Source of the DNA: Bacillus sp. FJAT-14578 | Lineage (GTDB): Bacteria > Bacillota > Bacilli > Bacillales > Bacillaceae_H | Assembly (NCBI RefSeq): GCF_000504165.1 | Contig: NZ_AYSE01000007.1 | Span: forward strand, 1-64,000 | Reading direction: 5' to 3' | Length of the DNA stretch: 64,000 nucleotides | Shown here: positions 16,737 through 26,023 of the stretch, in pieces | Layout of the letters: every line of letters starts with the position of its first letter | How positions within the stretch are numbered: position 1 is the first letter of the stretch | The notes under the pieces: generated by a model | The model's database searches: none | Told to the model about the DNA's origin: nothing | Seen by the model: the letters and a program-made list of their open reading frames with translations, nothing else | Program-made: the position numbers and the translations under genes

Positions 16737-17630
16737 GTGAAAAGTACACCAATCGAAACTGTTAAACCGCTTCAAAGACCCAGCCTTTTAACCTTACAAA
16801 AACGTTTAACTAAAAGGGCGTTTGTTCGTTTCAGTATCTATTTTATTCTCTTCGTTCATTTAGTTTTCACCGGTTACCCGTTCGTATGGATGCTAATTTC
16901 TTCATTTAAAAGCGATAGTGAATATTTCGCTAATCCATGGGGGCTGCCTTCAGAGTGGCACTTTGAAAACTTCGCAAAAGCATGGAATGAAGGGATCAGC
17001 GATTACTTCTTCAACACTACCTATATTACGGTTTTCTCCGTACTCGGCTTGTTGATTGTTTCGTCATTTATCGCCTTTTATCTAGCTGTTCGACCGTTTA
17101 AAGGTTCAAAAGTTTTGCTTGGTATGTTCTTTCTGGCGATGCTAATTCCGGTGCAGAGCACCCTTATTCCAATTTTCAACATAGCCAACCAATTCGGCTT
17201 TTACGATACGTTTTGGGCCCTGTTTTTTCCATACATCGGATTTGGCCTTCCAATGGCAGTCTTTTTATTGTACGGTTTTTTCACTCAAATCCCAAAGGAA
17301 CTTGAGGAAGCGGCGGTAATGGATGGCTGCAATATTTATCAACTGTTCTTTCGAATTTATTTACCTCTTGCGAAACCAATTTTAGCAACGGTTACAATCC
17401 TATCATTCTTTAATATCTTTAACGAGTTTATCTTCCCGCTTGTCATGACTTCAGATGAATCATTAAAAACTCTACCGCTTGGCCTCATGGCATTTAAAGG
17501 AAACTTTAGTGCCAGCTATTCTATCATAAGTGCAGCTCTTGTTATTTCAACCGCACCAATCATTATCCTATACGCGTTTTTACAAAAGTACATTACAAAA
17601 GGTGTTGTAGCCGGTTCAGTCAAAGGCTGA
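16737..17630 (+). CDS. Sugar ABC transporter permease, MalG type
   Basis: A 297-residue CUT1 permease with about six helices (the first near 32-52) and EAA loop KELEEAAVMDGCNIYQLFFR. GTG start with AAAGGAGC upstream. It completes the membrane channel with the preceding permease. The sequence straight after its stop is the 3' end of a decayed substrate-binding protein gene, showing that the ancestral order was permease-permease-binding protein or that this gene pair was joined to such a fragment. Confidence 0.93.
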   Translation: MKSTPIETVKPLQRPSLLTLQKRLTKRAFVRFSIYFILFVHLVFTGYPFVWMLISSFKSDSEYFANPWGLPSEWHFENFAKAWNEGISDYFFNTTYITVFSVLGLLIVSSFIAFYLAVRPFKGSKVLLGMFFLAMLIPVQSTLIPIFNIANQFGFYDTFWALFFPYIGFGLPMAVFLLYGFFTQIPKELEEAAVMDGCNIYQLFFRIYLPLAKPILATVTILSFFNIFNEFIFPLVMTSDESLKTLPLGLMAFKGNFSASYSIISAALVISTAPIIILYAFLQKYITKGVVAGSVKG

Positions 17631-17650
17631 CCATACGATATTGTCAACTA

Positions 17651-17752
17651 AAACGTGCAGACCAGTTTTTGAGTGTAACTTCTGCAATCGTTGGAAAGTC
17701 TGATGTTGATGTGAAGAAGGAATTGGAAACGATTAAATTTTCTGGAGAGTAA
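17651..17752 (+). pseudogene. 3' remnant of a sugar-binding protein gene
   Basis: This frame has no start but translates to KRADQFLSVTSAIVGKSDVD followed by VKKELETIKFSGE and a stop. The last residues of the intact sugar-binding lipoprotein (27389-28657) read KRADQFMNITSAIVGKADVD then VKKELEGIKK. Twenty-two consecutive bases, around GATGTTGATGTGAAGAAGG, are identical in the two places. It is therefore a 34-codon relict of a paralogous or relocated gene; the rest has been deleted. Confidence 0.85.
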
Positions 17753-17803
17753 AGATCCAAACTTTAAAGATAGTCAATACACAAAATAATGGAGGGAAAT
17801 AAC

Positions 17804-19135
17804 ATGGTACAAATGAATAAAGTTAACTATTTCGGAAGTGTAAACAAAGTGGCTTATGAAGGGAAGGATTCCAAAAATCCTTTAGCATTTAAATATTATA
17901 ACCCTGAAGAGGTCGTAGGCGGCAAAACGATGAAAGAACAACTCCGTTTTTCGGTTGCTTACTGGCATACGTTTACGGCGGATGGAACAGATCCATTCGG
18001 TGCTGCAACGATGCAAAGACCTTGGAACCAATACACGGGTATGGATCTGGCAAAAGCTAGAGTAGAAGCTTCTTTTGAACTTTATGAGAAATTGGGTGTT
18101 CCGTTCTTTGCTTTTCATGACCGGGATATTGCACCTGAAGGAAGTACATTAAAAGAGACGAATGAGAATTTAGACATAATCGTTGGTATGATTAAAGAGT
18201 ATATGAAAACAAGCAACGTGAAATTATTGTGGAACACAGCCAATATGTTTACGAATCCTCGTTTCGTTCATGGCGCGGCTACTTCCTGCAATGCCGATGT
18301 GTTTGCATATGCAGCGGCACAAGTGAAAAAAGGATTGGAAACGGCAAAAGAGCTTGGCGCAGAGAACTATGTGTTCTGGGGCGGCCGTGAAGGGTACGAA
18401 ACATTATTGAATACTGATTTAAAATTGGAGCTTGATAACCTGGCTAGATTTATGCATATGGCGGTTGATTATGCGAAAGAAATCGGATATACAGGGCAGT
18501 TTTTAATCGAACCGAAACCGAAAGAGCCGACCACTCATCAATATGATACAGATGCGGCGACAACGATTGCCTTTTTAAAGCAATATGGCTTAGAGAACCA
18601 TTTCAAATTAAATCTTGAAGCTAACCATGCTACGTTAGCCGGGCATACATTTGAACATGAATTGCGCATGGCAAGGGTACATGGCCTTCTCGGATCAGTT
18701 GACGCTAACCAGGGTGACCCTCTTTTAGGGTGGGATACGGATGAGTTCCCGACAGATTTATATTCTACAACGTTAGCAATGTACGAAATTCTGCAAAACG
18801 GCGGCTTAGGCAGCGGCGGATTAAACTTTGACGCAAAGGTAAGAAGGTCTTCCTTTGAGCCGGAAGATTTAGTATATGCCCATGTTGCCGGTATGGATGC
18901 ATTCGCAAGAGGATTGAAAGTGGCACATAAATTGATCGAGGATCGCGTGTTTGAAGATGTGATTAAAGATCGTTATCGCAGCTTTACAGAGGGAATCGGA
19001 CTGGATATTGTGGAAGGAAGAGCAAATTTCCACACACTTGAGCAATATGCTCTAAACAATGACGCGATTAAAAATGAATCAGGAAGACAAGAACGATTGA
19101 AAGCCATCTTAAATCAATACATTTTAGAAGTTTAA
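17804..19135 (+). CDS. xylA: Xylose isomerase
   Basis: A 443-residue class II xylose isomerase that converts D-xylose to D-xylulose with two divalent metal ions. Catalytic His105 and Asp108 lie in [12 protein letters not shown]; metal ligands include Glu236 ([14 protein letters not shown]), Glu272 and His275 ([11 protein letters not shown]) and Asp300 (SVDANQGD). I start at ATG 17804, since GGAGGG lies just before it inside the first codons of an upstream in-frame ATG at 17789. It follows the permeases and the gene remnant and precedes xylB. No ROK-type xylR and no xyl operator were seen, so control probably lies with the two-component system and CcpA. Confidence 0.97.
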   Translation: MVQMNKVNYFGSVNKVAYEGKDSKNPLAFKYYNPEEVVGGKTMKEQLRFSVAYWHTFTADGTDPFGAATMQRPWNQYTGMDLAKARVEASFELYEKLGVPFFAFHDRDIAPEGSTLKETNENLDIIVGMIKEYMKTSNVKLLWNTANMFTNPRFVHGAATSCNADVFAYAAAQVKKGLETAKELGAENYVFWGGREGYETLLNTDLKLELDNLARFMHMAVDYAKEIGYTGQFLIEPKPKEPTTHQYDTDAATTIAFLKQYGLENHFKLNLEANHATLAGHTFEHELRMARVHGLLGSVDANQGDPLLGWDTDEFPTDLYSTTLAMYEILQNGGLGSGGLNFDAKVRRSSFEPEDLVYAHVAGMDAFARGLKVAHKLIEDRVFEDVIKDRYRSFTEGIGLDIVEGRANFHTLEQYALNNDAIKNESGRQERLKAILNQYILEV

Positions 19136-19193
19136 AAGACCGGTAGAGGAAGGTTTAAGAGGTTTAAAAACGACCATTGAAACCTTTCTCTTT

Positions 19194-19256
19194 AAAAGAA
19201 CCCGTCATGCAAACCGAACGAAGTAAAAGGATTTGATGACGGATTTCTTCTATAAA
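19194..19256. repeat. Hairpin repeat between xylA and xylB
   Basis: ACCCGTCAT and ATGACGGAT arms around a loop of about 28 nt, flanked by AAAAGA and TTTCTTC. A very similar but better paired hairpin lies at 44192-44253 (GGACCCGTCA / TGACGGGTCC), so this is a dispersed family. Confidence 0.55.
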
Positions 19257-19258
19257 AT

Positions 19259-19285
19259 TAGGTCTTCAGGCCGGTTGAAGACCTA
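19259..19285. promoter_or_regulatory. Hairpin upstream of xylB
   Basis: Perfect 10-bp stem TAGGTCTTCA / TGAAGACCTA with loop GGCCGGT and no T tract. It may be an mRNA processing or stabilising element between xylA and xylB rather than a terminator. Confidence 0.45.
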
Positions 19286-19322
19286 GAGGGCAATCCCTTT
19301 GTATAGGTGAAGGAGTGAAGAA

Positions 19323-20822
19323 ATGAAGTACGTGATTGGAATCGACCTTGGAACGAGTGCGGTTAAAACCATTTTAGTCAATCAAACAGGCGAAGTTTGC
19401 GCAGAAGTGTCAAAAAATTATCCGCTTATTCAAGAGAAGGCAGGATACAGCGAGCAAAATCCGGAGGACTGGGTACAGCAAACCATTCATGCATTGAAGG
19501 AACTTGTTTCTAAATCCGAAGTTCAAGCTGGGGATATTGAAGGAATCAGTTATTCTGGCCAAATGCACGGATTAGTGCTGCTTGATCAAGAACAGCGTGT
19601 GCTGCGTAACGCCATACTCTGGAATGATACAAGAACGACTCCTCAATGCATTAAGATGACAGAAGAATTTGGCGAACAGCTGCTGGACATTACAAAAAAC
19701 CGGGTTTTGGAAGGTTTTACATTGCCCAAAATTTTATGGGTGAAGGAACATGAGCCCGAAATCTTTGAAAAAACGGCTGTTTTTCTCCTTCCTAAAGATT
19801 ATGTAAGATTCCGGATGACAGGGACAATTAACAGTGAATCTTCGGATGCAGCAGGAACTTTGCTTTTACATGTAACACATAAGGAGTGGAACCATGATAT
19901 TTGCCGGCAATTCGGCATTTCTCCAGACATTTGCCCGCCTCTTGTTGAATCCCATGATTGTGTAGGGACGCTGCTCCCGGACATGGCAGCAGAGACAGGA
20001 TTATCGGAGAATACGAGAGTATTTGCCGGCGGAGCCGACAATGCATGCGGAGCCATTGGTGCCGGCATTCTCTCGTCGGGAAAAACATTATGCAGTATCG
20101 GAACATCAGGGGTTATTCTTTCATATGAGGAAGACAAAGAGAGGGATTTTAAAGGAAAAGTGCACTTTTTTAACCATGGAAAGAAAGATTCGTTTTATAC
20201 GATGGGAGTTACACTTGCTGCCGGTTATAGCTTGAGCTGGTTTAAAGAAACGTTCGCTCAAAATGAAACGTTTGAGCAGTTGCTGCAAGGTGTGGAATCT
20301 GTCCCAATAGGGGCAAACGGACTGTTATTTACTCCTTATTTAGTGGGCGAAAGAACGCCTCATGCAGATTCTTTCATTCGGGGGAGCTTTATCGGAATGG
20401 ATGGCGCCCATAAGAGAGAGCATTTTGTGAGGGCTGTTATGGAAGGGATTACTTTTTCGCTTCAAGAATCAATCCAGCTGTTCCGGGAGGAAGGGAAACG
20501 GGTTGATACTATTATCTCGATTGGAGGCGGAGCCAAAAATGAGGGATGGCTCCAAATGCAAGCCGACATTTTTCATGCGAAAGTAATCAAGCTGGAAAGT
20601 GAGCAAGGCCCGGCTATGGGGGCAGCGATGCTGGCTGCCTTTGGCAGTGGATGGTTTGGATCTCTCGAAGAGTGTGCAGAGCAATTCATCCGGGAGGCAG
20701 CGGTGTTTGAGCCAATCGTACAAAATGTTGAAAGATACGAGGAACTGTTTAACATTTATCAAGAGATTTACGCTAAAACGAAGGAATTAAATGCTGCCTT
20801 AGCAGCGTTTAGAAATCAATAA
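19323..20822 (+). CDS. xylB: Xylulokinase
   Basis: A 499-residue FGGY-family kinase that makes D-xylulose 5-phosphate. N-terminal phosphate-binding motif GIDLGTSAVKTILVN, substrate-contact motif YSGQMHGLVLLD and catalytic Asp239 in FAGGADNACGAIG; GGGAKNEGWLQMQADIF is the C-terminal FGGY/ATP region. Length is as expected. AAGGAG precedes the ATG. Together with xylA it gives the standard isomerase route into the pentose phosphate pathway, which rpiA at 52191 also serves. Confidence 0.96.
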   Translation: MKYVIGIDLGTSAVKTILVNQTGEVCAEVSKNYPLIQEKAGYSEQNPEDWVQQTIHALKELVSKSEVQAGDIEGISYSGQMHGLVLLDQEQRVLRNAILWNDTRTTPQCIKMTEEFGEQLLDITKNRVLEGFTLPKILWVKEHEPEIFEKTAVFLLPKDYVRFRMTGTINSESSDAAGTLLLHVTHKEWNHDICRQFGISPDICPPLVESHDCVGTLLPDMAAETGLSENTRVFAGGADNACGAIGAGILSSGKTLCSIGTSGVILSYEEDKERDFKGKVHFFNHGKKDSFYTMGVTLAAGYSLSWFKETFAQNETFEQLLQGVESVPIGANGLLFTPYLVGERTPHADSFIRGSFIGMDGAHKREHFVRAVMEGITFSLQESIQLFREEGKRVDTIISIGGGAKNEGWLQMQADIFHAKVIKLESEQGPAMGAAMLAAFGSGWFGSLEECAEQFIREAAVFEPIVQNVERYEELFNIYQEIYAKTKELNAALAAFRNQ

Positions 20823-20911
20823 AGGGATTCTATGATTTATGGTTCATTGCCAACAGGCGGTAAGTCTGTGGTGAAATAGTTTTGCAACCAAATAGAAAAG
20901 GAGAGGTTTTC

Positions 20912-21880
20912 TTGAAACTTGGTGTGTTTGCTGTCTTATTTTCCCAAAAAACGCTGGAAGAAGCATTGGATTACATAAAGGAGAGCGGTCTTGATACAGT
21001 CGAAATCGGTACAGGCGGTTATGTAGGGAATGCACATTGTAAGCCGTCCGAACTTTTGAATGACGAAGAAAAGTTAAAACGATTTCAGCAGGCATTTGAT
21101 TCCCGCGGAATTCAAATTAGCGCGCTGAGCTGTCACGGAAATCCGCTGCATCCGAATAAGAACATCGCAGACGAACACCATCAAGCATTTCAGGATACTG
21201 TACGATTAGCATCTAAGCTTGGGGTTGAAAATGTCGTCACTTTTTCAGGGTGTCCGGGTGAGTCTGACTATTCTTTGCATCCTGTATGGATCACATGCCC
21301 GTGGCCGAATGATTTTTCAGATGTAGTGAATTGGCAATGGAACGAAAAAGTCATTCCGTATTGGAAAGAGCAGAATGAGTTTTTAAAAGAGCAAGGCGTA
21401 AAAGCTGCCATTGAACCGCATCCAGGCTTTGTGGTTTATAACACAGAAACATTGCTGCGCTTAAGAGCGGAATGCGGTGAGCAAATTGGTGCTAACTTTG
21501 ACCCGAGTCATTACTTTTGGCAAGGAATGGATCCTGTTGCCTGCATCAAGGCACTAGGAAAGGAAAACGCGTTATATCACTTCCATGCGAAGGATACAAG
21601 GATAGATGGACAAAATAATCCGTTAAATGGAGTGCTGGATACAAAGAGTTACAGCGACCTTGCCAACCGTTCATGGATTTTTAGAACAGTCGGTTACGGT
21701 CATGGAGAAGATGCGTGGAGAGAAATCGTGAGTGCCCTTCAAACCATCGGCTATGATGGGGCAATTAGCATTGAGCATGAAGATGGATTAATGAGTGTTG
21801 AAGAAGGGTTTGGAAAAGCGGTCGCCTTTTTACGGGATAAAATCATTAAAGAAGGAGCTGTTGAGATGTGGTGGGCGTAA
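20912..21880 (+). CDS. Sugar phosphate isomerase/epimerase-like TIM barrel protein
   Basis: A 322-residue xylose-isomerase-like TIM barrel (IolE/YcjR type). Metal-site segments include ALSCHGNPLHPN, AIEPHPGF, NFDPSHYFWQG, YHFHAKDT and ISIEHED. The start is TTG 20912 with AAGGAGAGG directly upstream; the in-frame TTG at 20882 lies before that site. Its last 13 bases overlap the next gene. With the two Gfo/Idh/MocA enzymes and the ThuA-like protein it forms a set seen in 3-keto-glycoside or cyclitol catabolism, where these proteins epimerise or cleave keto-sugars. The exact reaction is not known. Confidence 0.88.
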   Translation: MKLGVFAVLFSQKTLEEALDYIKESGLDTVEIGTGGYVGNAHCKPSELLNDEEKLKRFQQAFDSRGIQISALSCHGNPLHPNKNIADEHHQAFQDTVRLASKLGVENVVTFSGCPGESDYSLHPVWITCPWPNDFSDVVNWQWNEKVIPYWKEQNEFLKEQGVKAAIEPHPGFVVYNTETLLRLRAECGEQIGANFDPSHYFWQGMDPVACIKALGKENALYHFHAKDTRIDGQNNPLNGVLDTKSYSDLANRSWIFRTVGYGHGEDAWREIVSALQTIGYDGAISIEHEDGLMSVEEGFGKAVAFLRDKIIKEGAVEMWWA

Positions 21881-23070
21881 ACAAAAAGCAAGTGAGAATT
21901 GGAATGATAGGCTACAAGTTTATGGGAAAAGCTCATTCCCATGCTTACAGGGATGTATCGTTTTACTTTGACCCGAATGCCGAGCCTGTATTGCAGGCAT
22001 TGTGCGGCCGGAATGAAGAAGGTGTAAAAGAGGCGGCAGCCAAGATGGGCTGGCACAGCTACGAGACAGATTGGAGAAAACTAATTGAGCGTGAGGATAT
22101 TGATTTAATTGATATCGTGACTCCCAATAACAGCCATGCTGAAATTGCCATTGCAGCTGCTGAAGCAGGCAAACATGTTTTTTGTGAAAAGCCGCTGGCT
22201 ATGACACTTGAGCAATCGAAGCGGATGTTAGAAGCGGTTGAGAAAAACGATGTCATCCATATGATCAATCATAACTACCGTTTTGCTCCGGCTGTTCAAT
22301 TGGCTAAAAAACTAATTGAAAGCGGACGCTTAGGTAAGATTTATCATGTCAGAGCGACGTATTTGCAGGACTGGATCATGGATCCGCAGTTTCCTCTCGT
22401 CTGGCGCTTGAGTAAAGAAGTATGCGGTTCAGGCTCGCATGGTGACCTAGCAGCCCACAGTATTGATCTGGCAAGATTTTTAGTTGGCGAATTCAAAGAA
22501 GTAAGCGGCATATTAGAAACGTTTATTAAGGAGCGTCCGATTGTAGAAGACAGCTCCGGTTTAAGCGGAAAAGCCACTAGTAACCAAATGGGAGACGTCG
22601 ATGTAGATGATGCGAGTGTTTTCATTGCCCGATTTGAAAACGGTGCCATCGGTACATTTGAAGCAACTCGATTTGCAGGCGGAAATCGAAACGGCAATCG
22701 TATTGAGATTAATGGTGAAAAAGGCTCTATCCGCTGGGACATGGAGAATATGAACAACTTGCAAGTGTATTTCCATAATGATGAACCTGGTTTGCAAGGG
22801 TTTAGAACCATTAATTGTACCGAAGAAATCCATCCTTATGCAGGGGCATATTGGCCTGCAGGTCATATTATCGGATATGAACACACGTTTATCAATCTTA
22901 TCGTGGAGTTATTAAACGGGGTGGATAAAGGCTATAGTCCTCTGCCTAACTTTATGGACGGTGTAAGAAACCAGGCTGTACTGGAAGCAGTCGAGCAATC
23001 TTCCCGTACAAAACAATGGGTTTCGATCTCAGATCTACTTGAAAAATCAGAGCAATCTACAGTGGTTTAG
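21868..23070 (+). CDS. Gfo/Idh/MocA family oxidoreductase (1 of 3)
   Basis: A 400-residue NAD(P)-dependent sugar dehydrogenase. The Rossmann segment is IGMIGYKFMGKAHSHAYRD, and the catalytic lysine lies in VFCEKPLAMT. The C-terminal GFO_IDH_MocA domain contains VWRLSKEVCGSGSHGDLAAH, where the His-Asp pair of the active site falls. Starts GTG within the end of the preceding gene (AAGGAG upstream), so it is translationally coupled. Likely oxidises a glycoside or sugar at C3 or C1; this is inference from neighbours. Confidence 0.9.
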   Translation: MVGVNKKQVRIGMIGYKFMGKAHSHAYRDVSFYFDPNAEPVLQALCGRNEEGVKEAAAKMGWHSYETDWRKLIEREDIDLIDIVTPNNSHAEIAIAAAEAGKHVFCEKPLAMTLEQSKRMLEAVEKNDVIHMINHNYRFAPAVQLAKKLIESGRLGKIYHVRATYLQDWIMDPQFPLVWRLSKEVCGSGSHGDLAAHSIDLARFLVGEFKEVSGILETFIKERPIVEDSSGLSGKATSNQMGDVDVDDASVFIARFENGAIGTFEATRFAGGNRNGNRIEINGEKGSIRWDMENMNNLQVYFHNDEPGLQGFRTINCTEEIHPYAGAYWPAGHIIGYEHTFINLIVELLNGVDKGYSPLPNFMDGVRNQAVLEAVEQSSRTKQWVSISDLLEKSEQSTVV

Positions 23071-23139
23071 GAGCACACTTATTCATCTTGAGTGCAGTAA
23101 CAGGGGATAATGCCTATAAAGAATGTGAGGAGAAAACCA

Positions 23140-23763
23140 ATGAAAAAAGCATTAATTGTATGGGGTGGATGGGATGGTCATGAACCAGACCTCGTTGCTC
23201 AAATTTTTGCAGGTATCTTGCGGGAGGAAAACTTTGAAGTCACGGTTTCCGATACATTAGACTCGTTTACAGATGCGGAAAGAATAGCCGCTCTTGATTT
23301 GATTGTCCCCGTCTGGACGATGGGAACGATTACGCAGGAACAGTTGCGGCCGCTGCTTGATACCGTACACGCGGGCTGCGGCATCGCCGGCTGCCACGGC
23401 GGGATGGCAGATTCGTTTCGCAATGAGGTGGAATACCAGTACATGGTTGGTGGACAATGGGTAGCTCATCCAGGCAATGACGGGGTATTATATGAAGTAA
23501 ACATGACGGACCCGGAGAATCCCCTCACGAAAGGAATCGGCGATTTCGAGGTGAAGTCTGAGAAATATTACATGCATATCGATCCTGCCGTTAAAATTCA
23601 TGCAACCACAAATTTCGATGAAGTGAAAATGCCGGTTGTTTGGACCAAAACATGGGGTGAGGGCAAGGTTTATTACAATAGTCTCGGCCATCAAGCCGAC
23701 ATTGTAGCAATGCCTCAAGTAACTGAAATGATGCGCCGTGGATTTTTATGGGCAGTTCGTTAA
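23140..23763 (+). CDS. ThuA-like domain protein
   Basis: A 207-residue protein of the ThuA family (class I glutamine amidotransferase-like fold). Visible: KALIVWGGWDGHEPD at the start, VPVWTMGTITQEQL, GIAGCHGGMADSFRNEVEYQ and VVWTKTWGEGKVYYNSLGH. Start set at ATG 23140 with GAGGAG upstream rather than ATG 23110. ThuA was named from rhizobial trehalose use, where it acts with the dehydrogenase ThuB on 3-keto-disaccharides. Here it lies between two Gfo/Idh/MocA genes, which favours a similar 3-keto-glycoside role. Confidence 0.9.
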   Translation: MKKALIVWGGWDGHEPDLVAQIFAGILREENFEVTVSDTLDSFTDAERIAALDLIVPVWTMGTITQEQLRPLLDTVHAGCGIAGCHGGMADSFRNEVEYQYMVGGQWVAHPGNDGVLYEVNMTDPENPLTKGIGDFEVKSEKYYMHIDPAVKIHATTNFDEVKMPVVWTKTWGEGKVYYNSLGHQADIVAMPQVTEMMRRGFLWAVR

Positions 23764-23783
23764 TAAGAGAGGAGGAATAAATA

Positions 23784-24887
23784 ATGAAACGCAGTAAAGT
23801 AGGGATTGTCGGCTGCGGCAATATTAGCAGCATTTATTTTACTAATTTAAAGCAGTATCCAGAGGTTGATCTGGTGGCTTGTGCCGATTTGGATGTTGAA
23901 CGTGCAAAGATGCGTGCAAAAGAATTCGACTTGGAAAAAGCCTATACAGTGGATGAACTGCTTGCAGATCCTGAGATCGATATTGTCGTTAATTTAACGA
24001 TTCCAAAAGCGCATGCTTCTGTATGCAAGAATGCTCTTCAAGCGGGAAAGCACGTGTATGTTGAAAAACCGCTGGCAGTGACCCGTGAGGAAGGCAGGGA
24101 AATATTAAACCTTGCCCGGGAGAAAGGGTTGCGTGTGGCAAGTGCGCCAGAGACTTTTCTTGGAGGAGGCATCCAGACATGCCGCAAGCTCATTGATGAG
24201 GGGGCGATTGGCACCCCGGTTTCCGCTGCAGGATTTATGCTTTGCGGTGGACATGAGCACTGGCACCCGGATCCGGAGTTTTATTATGAAGTCGGCGGCG
24301 GTCCAATGTTTGATATGGGGCCGTATTATTTAACGGCCTTTGTGACGCTTCTCGGCCCAATTCGGCGTGTGACAGGGTCTGCCGCTATTTCGTATTCAGA
24401 GCGGACCATTACAAGTGAAAAGAAGCGAGGCAAGAAAGTGCCGGTGGAAACACCAACGCACATTGCTGGTGTTATCGATTTTGAGAATGGGGCAGTCGGT
24501 ACACTGATTACGAGCTTTGATACAATGGCGGGCAGCACGCTTCCAAATATCGAGATTCATGGAAGCAAAGGCACACTTCTTGTGCCCGATCCTAATCATT
24601 TCGGAGGCACAGTCAAGCTTCGCAGAGCAGGAAGCGCGGATTGGGAGGAAATTCCGCTTACGCACGGATACACGGATAACAACCGTGGAATTGGTGTCGC
24701 TGATCTGGCACGCTCCATTGCTGAAGGTGACGAGCATAGGGCACATGGCGATATGGCGTACCATGTACTGGAGGCAATGCATGGCTTCCATGATGCGTCA
24801 CGTGAAAATAAGCATTATATGATGCAAAGTACATGCAAACGTCCTGCTCCAATGCCCGCGGAAAATCAGTATGAGGGCGTCCGATAA
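23784..24887 (+). CDS. Gfo/Idh/MocA family oxidoreductase (2 of 3)
   Basis: A 367-residue dehydrogenase with Rossmann motif VGIVGCGNISSIYF, catalytic lysine in VYVEKPLAVT, and active-site region FYYEVGGGPMFDMGPYYLTA. It starts 20 bp after the ThuA-like gene with GAGAGGAGGAAT upstream. Similar to but clearly different from the enzyme at 21868, so the cluster codes for two distinct oxidations or one oxidation and one reduction. Substrate unknown. Confidence 0.9.
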   Translation: MKRSKVGIVGCGNISSIYFTNLKQYPEVDLVACADLDVERAKMRAKEFDLEKAYTVDELLADPEIDIVVNLTIPKAHASVCKNALQAGKHVYVEKPLAVTREEGREILNLAREKGLRVASAPETFLGGGIQTCRKLIDEGAIGTPVSAAGFMLCGGHEHWHPDPEFYYEVGGGPMFDMGPYYLTAFVTLLGPIRRVTGSAAISYSERTITSEKKRGKKVPVETPTHIAGVIDFENGAVGTLITSFDTMAGSTLPNIEIHGSKGTLLVPDPNHFGGTVKLRRAGSADWEEIPLTHGYTDNNRGIGVADLARSIAEGDEHRAHGDMAYHVLEAMHGFHDASRENKHYMMQSTCKRPAPMPAENQYEGVR

Positions 24888-24905
24888 GGAGGACAGAGGA
24901 ACATT

Positions 24906-25895
24906 ATGGCAGCTTATGTTGAAGTAACAAGATATTTGAATGAAACCGCTATTCGAGCAGGAACGGATCATTTAGAAGCGGTGTTAGTACCAGCATGGGG
25001 CAGCAATCTTATTTCGTTAAAGTGGAAAGAAGGGGACCTTAAACTATTAAGGACCCCTGCGACTAAAGAAGAATATATGGAAAAGCCATTTTTATACGGA
25101 ATTCCCATTTTATTTCCTCCTAATCGCATCGATTGCGGTGAATTCACTTATGGTGAAACAACGTATCGTTTTGCCATTAATGAGGAAAGCAACAACAATC
25201 ATCTTCACGGACTGCTGTATGATAAACCGTGGAAACTGATAAAAGCGGAAACCTTGGGGGATGAAGTGATGTTGCAGACTGAATTAATATCGGATGATTT
25301 TTCGGATATTGGTGATCAATTTCCTCACTCATTTAAGGTTCGGATGACGTATGTGTTAAAAGGGCCAAGCCTATATAAGGAGGCCACGATTATTAACCAG
25401 GATTCAAAACCTTTTCCTTGGGGATTTGGCTATCATACCACTTTCTGTTTCCCAATCAATCCTGCCGGCTCTTTAAAGCAGTGCACATTGTCGCTCCCTG
25501 TTGATAAAAGATGGAAGCTTAATGAGCGCTTTTTACCAACAGGTGAGCTGGAAGTAGTGGATTACGGACAGCAGCTAAAGAAAGGACTTGATTTGACGGA
25601 CAGGACCTTTGATGATGTTTTTTTAGCTGATATCGATCATGAAGGCAAAAGTGAAGCAGTTATCCATGATCGCAGTGCCAACCTCCTGCTCCGCTACCAA
25701 TGTGATGAACAGTTCAAACATTGGGTGATTTTTAATGGAAACGGAGAGGAAGGTTTTCTCTGTCCAGAGCCGTATACATGGGTAACAAATGCACCAAATC
25801 TGGACGTTTCCCCTTCTCTAACGGGATTTCGTATACTCTCTCCTGGGGACCAAGTAACCTTAACGAGCAGGATTGACTTATCAAAAGCCGATTAA
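24906..25895 (+). CDS. Aldose 1-epimerase family protein
   Basis: A 329-residue mutarotase-fold protein. Residues NRIDCGEFTYG, HLHGLLYDKPWKL (first active-site His region) and WGFGYHTTFCFPI (second His) match the galactose mutarotase family; CPEPYTWVTNAPN is near the catalytic Glu. It interconverts sugar anomers and would feed beta- or alpha-xylose or glucose to the dehydrogenases. AGGAGGACAGAGG precedes the ATG; 18 bp from the previous gene, so same operon. Confidence 0.9.
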   Translation: MAAYVEVTRYLNETAIRAGTDHLEAVLVPAWGSNLISLKWKEGDLKLLRTPATKEEYMEKPFLYGIPILFPPNRIDCGEFTYGETTYRFAINEESNNNHLHGLLYDKPWKLIKAETLGDEVMLQTELISDDFSDIGDQFPHSFKVRMTYVLKGPSLYKEATIINQDSKPFPWGFGYHTTFCFPINPAGSLKQCTLSLPVDKRWKLNERFLPTGELEVVDYGQQLKKGLDLTDRTFDDVFLADIDHEGKSEAVIHDRSANLLLRYQCDEQFKHWVIFNGNGEEGFLCPEPYTWVTNAPNLDVSPSLTGFRILSPGDQVTLTSRIDLSKAD

Positions 25896-26023
25896 CGATC
25901 GCTTATGGTCTAACAGGCAGCAACCTCCACGGATTGAAGGCTCACTTTATGATGTATGGCTGGTTAAATGGGTGATTCTCTATAAGGTTCAAAGATAATT
26001 TCAAGGGTGGGAGTGAGTGAACA

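Noticed and set aside
17636..17803. Possible intact small gene between the permease and xylA
   Set aside because: There is no start codon and the frame matches the C-terminus of a sugar-binding protein, so it is a remnant.
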